The notes under the pieces were generated by a model that did not search any database, was not told the DNA's origin, and worked only from the letters and a program-made list of their open reading frames with translations. Below are positions 34,901 through 46,954 of a stretch of DNA of 64,000 nucleotides, in pieces. The stretch is from assembly GCF_013816785.1 (NCBI RefSeq), contig NZ_JACDDV010000001.1:82857-146856 (forward strand). Direction: 5' to 3'. How positions within the stretch are numbered: position 1 is the first letter of the stretch; each line of letters opens with the position of its first letter. The DNA comes from Sphingomonas sp. GTDB lineage: Bacteria; Pseudomonadota; Alphaproteobacteria; Sphingomonadales; Sphingomonadaceae. The position numbers and the translations under genes were made by a program.

Positions 34901-37900
34901 ATGCCGCGCCGGCTGAAGCCGTTCCATCTGCTGGAAGGCGCGCAGGCGTCCGCGTCCGACCCGCTCGTCCATGCCGCGCTGTCGGCCTCGGCGGGCACCG
35001 GCAAGACCCATGTGCTGACGTCGCGTGTATTGCGCTTGCTGCTGCGCGGCACGCCGCCTTCCTCAATCTTGTGCCTGACCTTCACCAAGGCCGGCGCGGC
35101 GGAAATGGCTAACCGCATCGGGGAGAGGCTTGCCTATTGGGTGCGCTTGCCTAACGCCGAGCTTCGGCAGGAATTGTTCTCGCTGGGTGAAGAGAACAGC
35201 CCGCCTGCGATCGAGAGTGCGCGCCGCCTGTTCGCGCGGGTACTCGAAGCGCCCGGCGGCGGGCTTCGCATCCAGACCATCCATAGCTTCGCGCAGACCT
35301 TGCTCGCCGCCTTTCCCGCCGAGGCCGGCATCTCACCCGGCTTCCGCCCGATCGAGGGCCGCGCCGAGGCCGAGTTGGCGCGACGCACCCTCGCCGGCCT
35401 CCTTGCCGAAGCGGAGTCGGGCCGGGACGAGCGATTGATTGCCGATGTTTCAACGCTCAGCCTGAGGCTGGGCGAGGCCGGTGCCGAGAGCTATCTAATG
35501 GAATGCGCTCATGCGCACGAAGCAATGGAAGAGCTCGGCCTTCCGGGCATGATCGAGCCGCGGTTGTATCGCCTGATTGGCCTTGAAACCGATGAGCCGG
35601 ACGGTGAGATTGCCGCTCGCCTTGCCGACGAGGAAATCGACGTCGACCTGATCGATAGGCTGATCGCCGCCAACCGTGCGTGGGGCGCAGCGACGGGCAC
35701 GAAGATTGTCGCCAATCTGACAGCGTTCCTGGGCGGCCTGCCTGCCGACCGTCTCGGGTTGCTAGACGGTCTCGCCTCCGGGATTGTCACCGCTAAGGGC
35801 GAGCCCTGCAAAATCACGGCGAAGCAGGAAGCCGCTGAGCCCGGCTATGCCTCGCTCGCGGCCGAATTTGCCCTATGGTGGAGCGAGATAAGAACACTGC
35901 GTGCCGCCGCGGCTCTCGCCAAAATCCAGGCTGCGGGTCTTCGCGCGGGTCAGGCCTTCGCTCACGCTTATGTCCGCGCCAAGCGCGCCGCCGGGGTCGC
36001 CGACTTCGACGACCTGATCCATTGGACCCGCCGTCTGTTCGCACAGCCTGGCATGGGCGATTGGGTACGATTCAAGCTCGACCAGCGCACCGACCACATC
36101 CTGGTCGACGAAGCGCAGGACACCAATGCGGACCAATGGGCGATCGTCGACGCGCTCGCTGCCGAATATTTTACCGGCAATCCCGAAGCAGAGGACCGCT
36201 GGCGCACTTTGTTCATGGTCGGCGACTACAAGCAGGCGATCTTCGGCTTTCAAGGCACCAACCCCAGGGAATATGAGGCGTTTCGCGGCCGTATCGCAGA
36301 CCGCGCCGCGGCGCTGGTCGACTCGGCCGACGAGGCAGAGGTCCGCACCCGCGAATTTCGCGACCTCTCGATCGACGCCAGCTTTCGCTCGGCACCGCCG
36401 GTGCTCGAGGTGGTCGATGCGCTGATTGACCAAGTCGGGCATGCCGCGATGGGGCTGGCCCAACCACCCAACCGCCACGTCCCTCATCATGCCCGCCGTC
36501 CGGGCCGGGTCGAGCTGTGGCCGGCCTACGACCCTGGGGTCGCGGCCGCCGACGACGCAGGCGAGGAGGGCTGGATCGACGAGCCGGTGCGGCTCTATGC
36601 CGATGCCGTCGCTCAGCAGGTCAGGCGCTGGCTCGCCGAAGCTCCGACCATGGACAGCACGGGCCGGGCGCTTTGCGCAGGCGATATCCTCATCCTCGTC
36701 CGCAGCCGGACCGAACTTGCTGCGCTGATCGTCGCCCGGCTCTACGCGCAGGGCGTGCCGGTGGCAGGCATTGACCGGCTGCACCTGCACAAGCCTCTGG
36801 CGGTGAAGGACCTGATGGCGGCGGTCGCCTTCGCCGTGCAGCCGCTCGACGACCTGGTGGTCGCCAATCTGCTGGTTTCGCCCTTGATCGGCTGGGACCA
36901 GCAGCAGCTCTACGATCTCGCGCAGCCCCGCAAGGGACGCCTTTGGACTGAACTTCAACGCCGTCGTGAAGAGCAGGCCCATTACGCCGACGCCCACTCC
37001 GTCCTGTCCGCGTGGCTCTCCCAGGCCGACTACACCACCCCAGCGCGCTTCCTCGAATCCATTCTTTCAGGGCCGCTCGACGGCCGCAGCAAGCTGATTC
37101 GCCGGCTTGGCGAAGCCGCGCGCGACCCAATTGATGAATTGGTTGCCAGCGCGTTGCTATTCGAGGCCGAGGAAGTCGCCTCGCTCGATCGCTTCCTCGC
37201 CTGGTTCGGCCAGGGCGATGTCGAAGTGAAGCGCGACCCTTCCGCGCCCCTCAACGCGGTGCGAGTCATGACCGTTCATGGCGCGAAAGGCCTCGAAGCG
37301 CCGCTCGTCCTACTTGCCGATGCGACCCACGATCCAGCCAAGGTCGGCGGCACCTTGCTGACGATGGAATTCGACCTCACCGACGTTGGCAAGCTGCCGC
37401 TCATCCGCCCGCGCAAGGATGAATGCGCGCCGATTTTCCGCGTTTTGATCGACGCCGCAAAAGCCGCCGACCTCGAGGAACATTGGCGGCTCGCCTATGT
37501 CGGGCTGACCCGCGCCGCCGAACGGCTGGTGATCGCCGGGGTCAAGCCGAAGAAGGACGTGCCGGCGGGCAGCTGGCACAGCGCGGGGGCGCAGGCGATG
37601 CTGTCGCTCGGCGCCGGGCCGGAGGAGATCGAGGGCTGGGGCGCCGCGCTAGTGTGGGAGGGCACAGAACCCGTCGTTCCGCGCCGCGCCCGCGCCAAGG
37701 ATGCGCTTTACCCGATCGAGATCCCGCCTTGGCTACGCGAGCAAGCTCCGGTCGAAGCGCGCCCGCCGCGTCCGTTGGCCCCGTCGCAGATCGTCGAGGA
37801 TCGCGACGCGGTGCCCCCTCCGGGCCCAGCGATGCGCGCGGCGGCGCGGCGCGGGACGTTGCTCCACGCGCTGTTCGAACGGCTCCCCGCGGTGGAACCG

Positions 37901-38308
37901 TCCTCACGCCGCGACCTCGCCCTGAACTGGCTCAAGCGCGCCGGCGTGGAAACCGACGCGGTGCAACAGGAAATCGCCGACGCCGCCTTGGTCGTGCTCC
38001 ACGATCCGCGCTTCGCCGATCTGTTCGGTTCAGAGGAGCTCGCCGAAGCCCCGATCGCCGCGACCCTTGCCGACGGCCGGGTCATCGCCGGGACCGTCGA
38101 CCGCCTGTGTATCGGCCCTGACCTGATCCGCGTGATCGATTTCAAGACCGGTCGAGCCGTGCCGCCCGACCTCGCCGCGGTCCCCGATGCGCACCGTCGC
38201 CAGATGGCTGCCTATGTCGAGGCGCTGCGCGTGATTTTCCCGGATCGCCGGGTTGAGGCGGCACTGCTCTACACTTCGGGACCGGCGTTGATCGCGCTTC
38301 CGACTTGA
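34901..38308 (+). CDS. addA: Double-strand break repair helicase-nuclease AddA
   Basis: 1135 residues of a UvrD-type SF1 helicase with a C-terminal nuclease. Visible are Walker A ASAGTGKTH, LCLTFTKAGAAEMANRI, motif II VDEAQDTNADQW, VMTVHGAKGLEAPLV, and YVGLTRAAERLVIAG. The C-terminal RecB-family nuclease has GTVDRLC...IDFKTGRAV and a QMAAYVEAL segment. It works with AddB on double-strand breaks. The ATG at 34901 begins the conserved N-terminus, but the ribosome binding site is weak. Confidence 0.95.
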   Translation: MPRRLKPFHLLEGAQASASDPLVHAALSASAGTGKTHVLTSRVLRLLLRGTPPSSILCLTFTKAGAAEMANRIGERLAYWVRLPNAELRQELFSLGEENSPPAIESARRLFARVLEAPGGGLRIQTIHSFAQTLLAAFPAEAGISPGFRPIEGRAEAELARRTLAGLLAEAESGRDERLIADVSTLSLRLGEAGAESYLMECAHAHEAMEELGLPGMIEPRLYRLIGLETDEPDGEIAARLADEEIDVDLIDRLIAANRAWGAATGTKIVANLTAFLGGLPADRLGLLDGLASGIVTAKGEPCKITAKQEAAEPGYASLAAEFALWWSEIRTLRAAAALAKIQAAGLRAGQAFAHAYVRAKRAAGVADFDDLIHWTRRLFAQPGMGDWVRFKLDQRTDHILVDEAQDTNADQWAIVDALAAEYFTGNPEAEDRWRTLFMVGDYKQAIFGFQGTNPREYEAFRGRIADRAAALVDSADEAEVRTREFRDLSIDASFRSAPPVLEVVDALIDQVGHAAMGLAQPPNRHVPHHARRPGRVELWPAYDPGVAAADDAGEEGWIDEPVRLYADAVAQQVRRWLAEAPTMDSTGRALCAGDILILVRSRTELAALIVARLYAQGVPVAGIDRLHLHKPLAVKDLMAAVAFAVQPLDDLVVANLLVSPLIGWDQQQLYDLAQPRKGRLWTELQRRREEQAHYADAHSVLSAWLSQADYTTPARFLESILSGPLDGRSKLIRRLGEAARDPIDELVASALLFEAEEVASLDRFLAWFGQGDVEVKRDPSAPLNAVRVMTVHGAKGLEAPLVLLADATHDPAKVGGTLLTMEFDLTDVGKLPLIRPRKDECAPIFRVLIDAAKAADLEEHWRLAYVGLTRAAERLVIAGVKPKKDVPAGSWHSAGAQAMLSLGAGPEEIEGWGAALVWEGTEPVVPRRARAKDALYPIEIPPWLREQAPVEARPPRPLAPSQIVEDRDAVPPPGPAMRAAARRGTLLHALFERLPAVEPSSRRDLALNWLKRAGVETDAVQQEIADAALVVLHDPRFADLFGSEELAEAPIAATLADGRVIAGTVDRLCIGPDLIRVIDFKTGRAVPPDLAAVPDAHRRQMAAYVEALRVIFPDRRVEAALLYTSGPALIALPT

Positions 38309-38368
38309 GCCGCCGCTGTGCATTCCCCATATGAGGGTCTCAACCGCGTCTCGAAGGAATCCCGGATC

Positions 38369-38695
38369 ATGGGCCAGAACACCAAGACCGTCACCGACCA
38401 GAGCTTTGCAGCCGACGTGCTCGGCGCCGATAAGCCGGTGCTGGTCGATTTCTGGGCGGAATGGTGCGGCCCGTGCAAGATGATCGGCCCGGCGCTCGAG
38501 GAAATCGCCGGCGAGCTGGCGGACAAGGTGACTATCGTCAAGATCAACATCGACGAAAACCCCGCTACGCCCGGCAAATATGCCGTTCGCGGCATTCCGA
38601 CGATGCTGTTGTTCAAAAATGGCGAACCAGTCGCGCAGAAAGTCGGCGCCGCCCCCCGCAGTCAGATTCAACAATGGTTGGAAGGCCAGATTTAG
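38369..38695 (+). CDS. trxA: Thioredoxin
   Basis: 108 residues with the WCGPCK active site, KINIDENP, and the cis-Pro segment GIPTMLLF. It is a general cytoplasmic disulfide reductant. AAGGA about 14 bases upstream accompanies ATG 38369. It stands between addA and secA with its own 5' region. Confidence 0.97.
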   Translation: MGQNTKTVTDQSFAADVLGADKPVLVDFWAEWCGPCKMIGPALEEIAGELADKVTIVKINIDENPATPGKYAVRGIPTMLLFKNGEPVAQKVGAAPRSQIQQWLEGQI

Positions 38696-38760
38696 GACGA
38701 TCTGTTCTGAAAGCCATCTGGAAGGTCAAATCTGACCAATTCGCCCCAACGGCGTTTCGA

Positions 38761-38789
38761 TTGACGGCACGGCGGGCGCTGCCTACATC
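38761..38789 (+). promoter_or_regulatory. Candidate promoter for secA
   Basis: TTGACG (38761-38766) and TACATC (38784-38789) are 17 bp apart, 115 bp upstream of the secA start. The -35 fits well; the -10 is weak. Confidence 0.35.
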
Positions 38790-38806
38790 GCGCCCCGTGC
38801 AGGTAC

Positions 38807-38829
38807 CCGCCAAAGCAATGCTTTGGTGG
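38807..38829 (+). promoter_or_regulatory. Stem-loop in the secA leader (possible terminator or attenuator)
   Basis: A 10-bp stem (ccgccaaagc / gctttggtgg, one G-U pair) with a 3-nt loop is followed four bases later by TTTTT. It sits between trxA and secA. It could terminate trxA read-through or act in the secA leader. Confidence 0.45.
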
Positions 38830-38903
38830 AACCTTTTTGTCCGCGCGCGGACGAGGCATCCCGCTCATCCGTGCGCCCGGCTCTTTGAGGAATAAATCGC
38901 ATC

Positions 38904-41654
<2,751 letters not shown>

Positions 41655-41657
41655 GCT

Positions 41658-42842
41658 TCAGGCCTTTACGGGTGCGGGACTGCGATTGATCATTGCAGCC
41701 CTGATCAGGCGCTGCATCGGCGCTTCGAACCGGATAAAGACTATCCGGCCCAGGACGATCGCCGTCGCCAGATAAGCGAGCAGGAACCATGGTTCGCTAA
41801 GCGGAAGCGCGATGCCGCTCTGCAGGACGACGATCGCTACGCACAGTTGCATCGGGAAATGGATCAGATAGGTGGAATAGGTGAGGTTGCCGGCGGCATG
41901 GATCGGTCGCTGCCACCGATCGAGCGGGCGCCAGTCTTGCGCGGCAAGAAAAAGCAGTGGCGGCGCGATGGCGAGCAGCAAGGTCGGCAGTCGGCGCTCG
42001 ATATCATCGAGGCCGAACACCATCGCCGCCACGGCGGCGGCGGCGGCAATGAGAGCGGCTATCAAGCGGGCTTCGACCGGCCGGCACCGTGCCCGTTCGC
42101 TGGCTAGAAATTCGGCTGCCGCGCCACCGGCGAAGAAATAGCCGCCGCAGATCAGCGCTGGGGACGTCGCCCGGGTCCAGATGCAGAGCAGCGCCGCCGC
42201 GACGGCGGTTACGATCAACCAGCACGCCTTGCCGAACGTTCTCAAAAGAAGGAAAAAGCCCACATAGACGAACACTTCGGCCGATACCGACCAGATCGGT
42301 CCATTGAAACTCATCGGCCGCGGCCCGCTCCATTGGTCGGCGAGTCCGAGCTGCAAAAGGAAGCTGGACCAGCTGACGTCCTTGAAGACGAACGGCTCGC
42401 CGGCGAGCGCGACATAAGCGGGCTGGAGCGCAGCGACGATCAACAGTGTCGCCAGATGGAGGGGGTAGAGCCTCGAAAAGCGCAACCAGAAGAACCTGCC
42501 CGGCGCAACCGTCCGCGCGGCGATCGCGTCGGCGTATTTCCAATAGACAATGAATCCGCTGATGCACCAGAATATCTGAACCCCGAGCAGGCCGAAGCTA
42601 TAAAAGGGCCAAAGCAGGTCCTCGAGCGGCGCATGTGGCCGCGCCATGCCGCTCGCGTCGCCGATCATCGCGAAATGATGATAGTGCCACACCAGCACCG
42701 CCATCGCGCAGACGAACCGCACCAGCTCAAGCCCAAGCAGTTTGGACGGCGCCGCTGCGCGCAGTTCGCTGTGCATCGCGGCCGCCTCGCGCCGGTCCAG
42801 CGCGGCACCATCATTTACAGATAGATGTTCAACCCTGCTCAT
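41658..42842 (-). CDS. Acyltransferase-3 family membrane protein (OafA/YrhL-like)
   Basis: 394 residues, about ten hydrophobic segments. The acyltransferase-3 signature begins at LLGLELVRFVCAMAVLVWHY, with the catalytic His in the H-Y-H-H region, RFSRLYPLHL and a GPIWSVSAEVFVYVGFF segment. Such proteins O-acylate surface polysaccharides or lipids; the acceptor is unknown. The start may be 42842 or the in-frame ATG at 42776, which has GAGGCGG upstream. It is divergent from putA. Confidence 0.87.
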   Translation of the reverse strand: MSRVEHLSVNDGAALDRREAAAMHSELRAAAPSKLLGLELVRFVCAMAVLVWHYHHFAMIGDASGMARPHAPLEDLLWPFYSFGLLGVQIFWCISGFIVYWKYADAIAARTVAPGRFFWLRFSRLYPLHLATLLIVAALQPAYVALAGEPFVFKDVSWSSFLLQLGLADQWSGPRPMSFNGPIWSVSAEVFVYVGFFLLLRTFGKACWLIVTAVAAALLCIWTRATSPALICGGYFFAGGAAAEFLASERARCRPVEARLIAALIAAAAAVAAMVFGLDDIERRLPTLLLAIAPPLLFLAAQDWRPLDRWQRPIHAAGNLTYSTYLIHFPMQLCVAIVVLQSGIALPLSEPWFLLAYLATAIVLGRIVFIRFEAPMQRLIRAAMINRSPAPVKA

Positions 42843-42941
42843 GACCGCCAGACCTAACCGAAAATGGTTACCAATTGCCCGCTGGAAAGCCCGGACGGGA
42901 CAGCCTATTTGCGCAGCCAAACCGTTCTCGGAAAGAGCTTC

Positions 42942-45900
42942 ATGATCGATCGCACCGCGCTCCGCCTTGCCTATCGCCCCGACGAGAATGACCTGGTGTC
43001 AGAGCGACTGAAGCAGGCGAAGCTGGCTGCCGGACAGCAGGGCGAAGCGAGCGCCATCGCCCGCTCGCTGGTAAAAGCGGTGCGCGGGCACAAGGCCGCT
43101 GGCCTCGACGCCTTCCTCCAAGCCTATGATCTTGGTTCGGACGAGGGAATCGCGCTGATGTGCCTGGCCGAGGCGTTGCTGCGAATACCTGATGCCGAGA
43201 CCGCCGACGATTTGATCCACGACAAATTGTCCGGCCCCGACTGGGCAGAGAAATTGAGCGAAAGCCGTTCGACCTTTGTCAACGCCGCGACGTTTTCGCT
43301 GCTGCTGACCGGCAAGGTGCTCGACGAGGCCAACGACAAGACCGAGGGCTGGCGTTCGGCGCTTGGCCGCGCGGTCGGCAGGCTCGGCGAGCCGCTAATC
43401 CGCACCGCAGTAGCGCAGGCGATTAAGATCCTCGGTCGACAGTTCGTCTTTGGCCGTACTATCGGCGAAGCGCTGAAGCGCGCAACGCCCGAACAGGCGC
43501 GTGGCATCAGTCACAGCTTCGACATGCTCGGCGAGGCGGCCAAGACCCACGCCGATGCCGCCCGCTACGCCCGCGCCTATGCAGACGCTCTCGATGCCAT
43601 CGCCGCGAGCGCGAAGGGGGGATTCAAAGCCGCCCCAGGTATTTCGGTCAAGCTCTCCGCCCTCCACCCGCGTTACGAATGGAGCCATGCCGAAGAAGCT
43701 AAGGCCGCCATCCTCCCGGTCGTCCGCGGTCTCGCACTGAAAGCGGCGGCGGCCGACGTCCATTTGACGATCGACGCCGAAGAAGCTGACCGGCTCGAAC
43801 TGTCGATGGACATCATCGAGGCGATGGCCGCCGACGACGCGCTGTTCGCCGGCGGTTGGGCCGGGTTCGGTATGGCGATCCAGGCCTACGCGAAGCGCGC
43901 AGTGCCGCTTTGTGATTGGATCGTAGAATTGGGCCACAAACATCAGCGAACATTGATGGTTCGCTTGGTGAAAGGCGCCTATTGGGACAGTGAGATCAAG
44001 GTTGCACAGGTTGCCGGCCTCACCGATTATCCCGTGTTCACCCGCAAGGTCGCGACCGACGTAAGCTATCTCGCCTGCGCCAAAGTTCTGCTCGCGGCGC
44101 CTAACGTCATCTATCCCGCGTTCGCTACCCACAACGCTAATACCATCGGTGCGGTCAAGGCCATCGCCGGCAAAGCGCCATTCGAGTTTCAGCGCCTCCA
44201 CGGCATGGGTGAGGGCCTCTACGAGGAATTGGCCAAACTCGAACAAGCTATCGGCGAAACGCCTACGCCCGTGCGCATCTATGCACCCGTCGGAAGCCAC
44301 AAGGAGCTGCTAGCCTATCTCGTCCGCCGGCTGCTCGAAAACGGCGCCAACTCGAGCTTCGTCAACCGCATCGCCGACGATGACGTGCCGATCGACGCGC
44401 TGGTTCGCGATCCGGTGACTGAACTCAAAGCCCTCACGTCGAAGCGCAACCCTGTCATCCCACTACCTGACGCCATTTTCGGCGGCCGCCGTAACAGCGC
44501 GGGTGCCGATCTTAGCGATCCCACGGTCCGCGAGCCGCTGCTCGCACGCCTCGCCAAGCTAGAAAAAACGAGCTGGAAGGCGGCGCCCGGCGGGGCAGGG
44601 ACGGGCGACAAACGCCCAATCGTCTCGCCTTTCGACACGTCGGTCACGGTCGGCGAGGCGGTTTGGTCGAGCGAAGCCGATATCGGCCGCCTGGTCCGCT
44701 CCGCCGCCGCTGCGCAGGTCGAATGGGATCAGCGCGGCGGCGAAGCGCGCGCCGCTTTGCTCGACAAGACCGCCGACTTGTTCGAGGATCGGCGCGATGA
44801 ACTGTTCTCGCTGTGCATCCGCGAGGCAGGCAAGACTTTGCCCGATGCGGTGCTCGAAGTGCGCGAGGCGGTCGATTTCCTGCGCTACTACGCTTGTGAG
44901 GCGCGCCGCTTGTTCGCCGCCCCCATCCCGCTGCCCGGACCGACCGGCGAGATCAACGAGTTGCGCCTTCACGGACGCGGCGTGTTCGCCTGCATCAGCC
45001 CGTGGAATTTCCCGCTCGCCATCTTCATCGGCCCGGTCGCAGCCGCGCTGGCCGCGGGCAATGCCGCCATCGCCAAGCCCGCCGAACAAACCCCGCTGGT
45101 CGGCGCGCTGGCGATCGAGCTGATGCACCAGGCCGGCATTCCGCACGACATCGTCCAGCTAGCGCCGGGCGCCGGCGAAATCGGCGCAGCGCTGACCGCT
45201 CACCCGCTGGTCGCCGGGGTCGCCTTCACCGGTTCGACCGATACCGCCCGCGCGATCAACCGCACCCTGGCAAACCGTGATGGCCCGATCGTCCCGTTGA
45301 TCGCCGAAACTGGCGGCCAGAATGCGATGATCGTCGATTCCTCGGCCCTGCCCGAACAAGTCACCCGCGACGTCGTGGCGTCGTCATTCCAGAGCGCCGG
45401 CCAGCGCTGCTCGGCGTTGCGCGTGCTGTTCGTCCAGGACGATGTCGCCGATGGAATGATCGAAATGATTGCAGGGGCGATGAAGGCGCTTGGCGTCGGC
45501 GACCCCTCGGAGCTGACCACCGACGTCGGTCCAGTCATCGACGAAGAGGCCAAGGACGCGCTCGACGCTCACCTCGTAAAGCTCAAGGGCAAGATCATCG
45601 CCCAACTCGAACTGCCAGCTTCGGCCAAACAAGGTCACTTCGTCGCCCCGACCATGGTCGAGATCGACAGCCTTTTCGACCTCGACCGCGAGCATTTCGG
45701 CCCGATCCTCCACGTCATCCGTTGGAAATCTGGCGAGCTTGACAAGGTCATCGCCGCGATCAACGCCACAGGCTACGGCCTTACCCTCGGCCTCCAGAGC
45801 CGCATCGACACCACCCGTTTCTATGTCGAGCGCCACGCCCGCGTCGGCAACCTCTACGTCAACCGCAACCAGATCGGCGCGGTGGTCGAAAGCCAGCCGT

Positions 45901-46043
45901 TCGGCGGCGAAGGCCTGTCGGGCACCGGGCCGAAAGCTGGCGGCCCCCACTACGTCGCCCGCTTCGCTACCGAGCGCGTCACCTGCATTGACACCACCGC
46001 CGCCGGTGGCAATGCCAGCCTGATGGCGGCGATCGAGGGATAG
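42942..46043 (+). CDS. putA: Bifunctional proline dehydrogenase / glutamate-semialdehyde dehydrogenase PutA (lacking DNA-binding domain)
   Basis: 1033 residues. The N-terminal half is the proline dehydrogenase barrel (ISVKLSALHPRYEW, RLVKGAYWDSEIK, ATHNANTIGAV). The C-terminal half is an aldehyde dehydrogenase with SPWNFPLAIFIG, IAETGGQNA and catalytic Cys in SAGQRCSALR. It oxidises proline to glutamate in two coupled steps. It starts directly with the dimerisation/PRODH region and has no ribbon-helix-helix repressor domain, so it is a non-autoregulatory type of about 1000 residues. GGAAAGAG lies upstream of ATG 42942. The frame is open earlier, from 42864. Confidence 0.95.
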   Translation: MIDRTALRLAYRPDENDLVSERLKQAKLAAGQQGEASAIARSLVKAVRGHKAAGLDAFLQAYDLGSDEGIALMCLAEALLRIPDAETADDLIHDKLSGPDWAEKLSESRSTFVNAATFSLLLTGKVLDEANDKTEGWRSALGRAVGRLGEPLIRTAVAQAIKILGRQFVFGRTIGEALKRATPEQARGISHSFDMLGEAAKTHADAARYARAYADALDAIAASAKGGFKAAPGISVKLSALHPRYEWSHAEEAKAAILPVVRGLALKAAAADVHLTIDAEEADRLELSMDIIEAMAADDALFAGGWAGFGMAIQAYAKRAVPLCDWIVELGHKHQRTLMVRLVKGAYWDSEIKVAQVAGLTDYPVFTRKVATDVSYLACAKVLLAAPNVIYPAFATHNANTIGAVKAIAGKAPFEFQRLHGMGEGLYEELAKLEQAIGETPTPVRIYAPVGSHKELLAYLVRRLLENGANSSFVNRIADDDVPIDALVRDPVTELKALTSKRNPVIPLPDAIFGGRRNSAGADLSDPTVREPLLARLAKLEKTSWKAAPGGAGTGDKRPIVSPFDTSVTVGEAVWSSEADIGRLVRSAAAAQVEWDQRGGEARAALLDKTADLFEDRRDELFSLCIREAGKTLPDAVLEVREAVDFLRYYACEARRLFAAPIPLPGPTGEINELRLHGRGVFACISPWNFPLAIFIGPVAAALAAGNAAIAKPAEQTPLVGALAIELMHQAGIPHDIVQLAPGAGEIGAALTAHPLVAGVAFTGSTDTARAINRTLANRDGPIVPLIAETGGQNAMIVDSSALPEQVTRDVVASSFQSAGQRCSALRVLFVQDDVADGMIEMIAGAMKALGVGDPSELTTDVGPVIDEEAKDALDAHLVKLKGKIIAQLELPASAKQGHFVAPTMVEIDSLFDLDREHFGPILHVIRWKSGELDKVIAAINATGYGLTLGLQSRIDTTRFYVERHARVGNLYVNRNQIGAVVESQPFGGEGLSGTGPKAGGPHYVARFATERVTCIDTTAAGGNASLMAAIEG

Positions 46044-46058
46044 TAAGCTGTGGGGGCA

Positions 46059-46739
46059 ATGGGCTTGATCGGGGCCCGGATTGGCGACGATGTTCGGCAA
46101 CTCCGGCCGGATTTTCGCGCGATCAGCATTGTCGCGACCGGAGTCGAAAACCGTATCGACCATCCAATCGCGCGCGCCTTGCTGGCGGAAGCGCGCAAAA
46201 GCCTCGATTTCGCGCCATGGGCCGATGCTCATCTCGAAGCGTGGCGCGAAACCTTTCGGGCGTTCGGAGCCAAGCCGAAAAAGACCGCCTCATCGGTCGA
46301 GGCGCTGCGGTCGCGGGTCGCCAAATCCGGCGAACTGCCGCCGATCAACGCGGTGGTCGATCTCTATAATGCGGTCAGCATCAAATTCGCGCTACCGGTG
46401 GGGGGCGAGAATCTCGATTCCTATGTCGGCCGACCGCGGTTGATCAGGGCCGACGGCAGCGAGACGTTCGACACAGTCCGGGACGGTAGGCTAATCCACG
46501 AGCCGGTCGACCGGGGTGAAGTTATCTGGCGCGACGACCTCGGCACAACCTGCCGGCGATGGAACTGGCGCCAGTGCCTGCGGACTCGGATCGAACCCTC
46601 ATCGACCCGGCTTTGGTTCGTACTCGAGGCCCTGGCGCCGATGGCCGACGAAGCGGTCGAGGACGCCGCCCGCAGCTTGTGCGGCGCGCTCGCGGTGATC
46701 AGCCCGTCAGCGAGCATCGACCGCCAATGGTTGCGTTAA
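46059..46739 (+). CDS. B3/B4 tRNA-binding-domain protein
   Basis: 226 residues (ATG 46059; GTG 46050 is also open). It contains the B3/B4 segments seen in phenylalanyl-tRNA synthetase beta subunits and free-standing relatives: AHLEAWRETFRAFGAKPKK, LPPINAVVDLYNAVSIKFALPVGGENLDSY, and ADEAVEDAARSLCGAL. Stand-alone B3/B4 proteins are probably tRNA-linked editing or deacylase factors, but this is not proven here. It follows putA by 15 bp. Confidence 0.82.
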   Translation: MGLIGARIGDDVRQLRPDFRAISIVATGVENRIDHPIARALLAEARKSLDFAPWADAHLEAWRETFRAFGAKPKKTASSVEALRSRVAKSGELPPINAVVDLYNAVSIKFALPVGGENLDSYVGRPRLIRADGSETFDTVRDGRLIHEPVDRGEVIWRDDLGTTCRRWNWRQCLRTRIEPSSTRLWFVLEALAPMADEAVEDAARSLCGALAVISPSASIDRQWLR

Positions 46740-46754
46740 CGCGCGCCGGAAAAA

Positions 46755-46829
46755 TGGCTCCCCGGGCCTGATTCGAACAGGCGACCATTCGATTAACAGT
46801 CGAACGCTCTACCGCTGAGCTACCGGGGA
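46755..46829 (-). tRNA. tRNA-Asn (anticodon GTT)
   Basis: 75 nt with encoded CCA. On the minus strand the acceptor TCCCCGG pairs with CCGGGGA, followed by discriminator G and CCA. The D-arm GTAGCTCAGCGGTAGAGC, the anticodon loop with GTT (CTGTTAA) and T-arm CCTGTTCGAATCAGG are all present. It lies 15 bp beyond the B3/B4 gene, on the opposite strand. Confidence 0.97.
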
Positions 46830-46954
46830 GCAGCCCCCGCTCGGGTTCCCGTCAAAGTCCTACTTTGATGGGGCCCTATCGGGAGCGACGAGCGCCTAAT
46901 AACGCGCTCGCCGGGCGTTGCAACCACTACGTGGCGAATTGCGGCCCACACAGC

